Shown here piece by piece: positions 63,512 through 64,000 of a DNA stretch of 64,000 nucleotides. The number at the start of each line of letters is the position of its first letter. Position 1 is the stretch's first letter. This DNA comes from TMP-24 sp041397305 (GTDB lineage: Bacteria > Pseudomonadota > Alphaproteobacteria > Rhodobacterales > Rhodobacteraceae), in the NCBI GenBank assembly GCA_041397305.1, contig JAWKWX010000002.1:124001-188000 (forward strand). Reading direction: 5' to 3'. Both the position numbers and the translations under genes were made by a program. A model generated the notes under the pieces. It saw only the letters and a program-made list of their open reading frames with translations. It was not told where the DNA came from and searched no databases.

Positions 63512-64000
63512 TCAACCCTCCCCCCGCGCCCGGCAGGCCGAACAGAGGCCCAGTGCCTCCACCACCGTCCCCTCGACCGCGAATCCGGCTGCCGTTGCCG
63601 CGCCTGCGACGGCAGCCGCCACCGGCTCGGCGGGTGTCTCGGCGACGGACCGGCACGCCCGGCAGATCATCACCATCGGCGTATGGTCGTCGCCCGGGTG
63701 CATGCAGGCCATGAAGGCATTCAGCCGCGCGATCCGGTGGGCCATGCCATTCTCGACGAGGAAATCGAGCGCGCGGTAGGCGACCGGAGGCTTGTTGCCG
63801 AACCCCTCACCCGCCAGGCGCTCCAGCACCTCATAGGCCCCGAGCGCCCGGTGCTCCTCAAGCAATATCTCCAGCGCCCGCCGCCGGACAGGCGTCAGCT
63901 TCAGCCCGCGTTCCGTCGCAAGCTCGTCGGCGCGCGCGATCAGCCCGCCACAACAATGGCGGTGATCGTGCCGACGGAACGCCAACCCTGCATCGGCCGC
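63512..64000 (-). CDS. zur: Zinc uptake regulator Zur, Fur family (5' end beyond window)
   Basis: Fur-family repressor. Winged-helix region LTPVRRRALEILLEEHRALG, GNKPPVAYRALDFLVENGMA; metal sites include the His/Cys-rich start FRRHDHRHCCGG, HPGDDHTPMVMICRACRSV and the C-terminal CSACRARGE. The frame is open to base 64000 with no ATG, so the true start is probably just outside. A TTG at 63985 is the only internal candidate. It heads the znuCB operon, which it likely represses when zinc is sufficient. Confidence 0.9.
   Translation of the reverse strand, partial: AADAGLAFRRHDHRHCCGGLIARADELATERGLKLTPVRRRALEILLEEHRALGAYEVLERLAGEGFGNKPPVAYRALDFLVENGMAHRIARLNAFMACMHPGDDHTPMVMICRACRSVAETPAEPVAAAVAGAATAAGFAVEGTVVEALGLCSACRARGEG

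Overview
The window is GC-rich, gene-dense DNA typical of an alphaproteobacterium, most likely of the Rhodobacterales (Rhodobacter/Paracoccus/Defluviimonas-like). The signs are a DUF2794 gene, a zur-znuC-znuB operon, a class III formaldehyde-type alcohol dehydrogenase, many short ABC and SDR operons with ATGA overlaps, and two families of short GC-rich intergenic repeats. No rRNA, tRNA, CRISPR, insertion sequence, phage or replication gene was recognised. Both edges cut a gene: an ABC ATPase on the left and zur on the right.

Bases 1-11753 (+) form one run: a sugar ABC importer, a GH63-like glucosidase, a LacI regulator, a three-domain kinase / M23 peptidase / class III aminotransferase-fold protein, and a GH42 beta-galactosidase. 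A TetR gene and an enoyl-CoA hydratase follow. Bases 13282-21972 (-) encode lysine breakdown: saccharopine dehydrogenase, aminoadipate-semialdehyde dehydrogenase, a FabD-like acyltransferase, a fused E1 dehydrogenase, glutaryl-CoA dehydrogenase and an aminotransferase, with a divergent LysR gene. Read together, the two blocks suggest uptake and full catabolism of glucosyl-galactosyl-hydroxylysine, the collagen glycan-amino acid. GH63 would remove glucose, GH42 galactose, and the kinase-lyase would turn hydroxylysine into aminoadipate semialdehyde. The lysine genes would then carry it to crotonyl-CoA. This is the main hypothesis of the annotation.

Bases 23051-25993 hold an XRE-cupin regulator and kbl-tdh (threonine to glycine and acetyl-CoA). 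Bases 26054-30995 (-) hold an orphan HyuA-like protein, a GMC oxidoreductase, a small unknown protein and a beta-carbonic anhydrase. Bases 31158-38034 mix housekeeping genes: M17 aminopeptidase, NlpC/P60, DUF2794, an I78 inhibitor, glutathione-dependent formaldehyde dehydrogenase, an acyltransferase and a NYN-LOTUS protein. A possible small RNA lies at 34470-34560. Bases 38045-40929 (-) carry the last three steps of non-phosphorylating L-fucose breakdown behind a perfect 14-bp palindrome.

Bases 41105-47453 (+) hold an M19 dipeptidase, a YcaQ-like protein and an ABC importer preceded by a PHO-box-like repeat. Bases 47544-56522 hold a DMT exporter, an RpiR regulator, and a glutamine-synthetase-like / amidohydrolase / aldehyde dehydrogenase / Fe-alcohol dehydrogenase set that looks like a gamma-glutamylated amino-alcohol pathway, interrupted by a toxin-antitoxin pair. 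The rest holds UDP-glucose dehydrogenase, a flavin-binding protein divergent from a MocR regulator with an apparently leaderless promoter, malonyl-CoA synthetase, and the zinc uptake operon.
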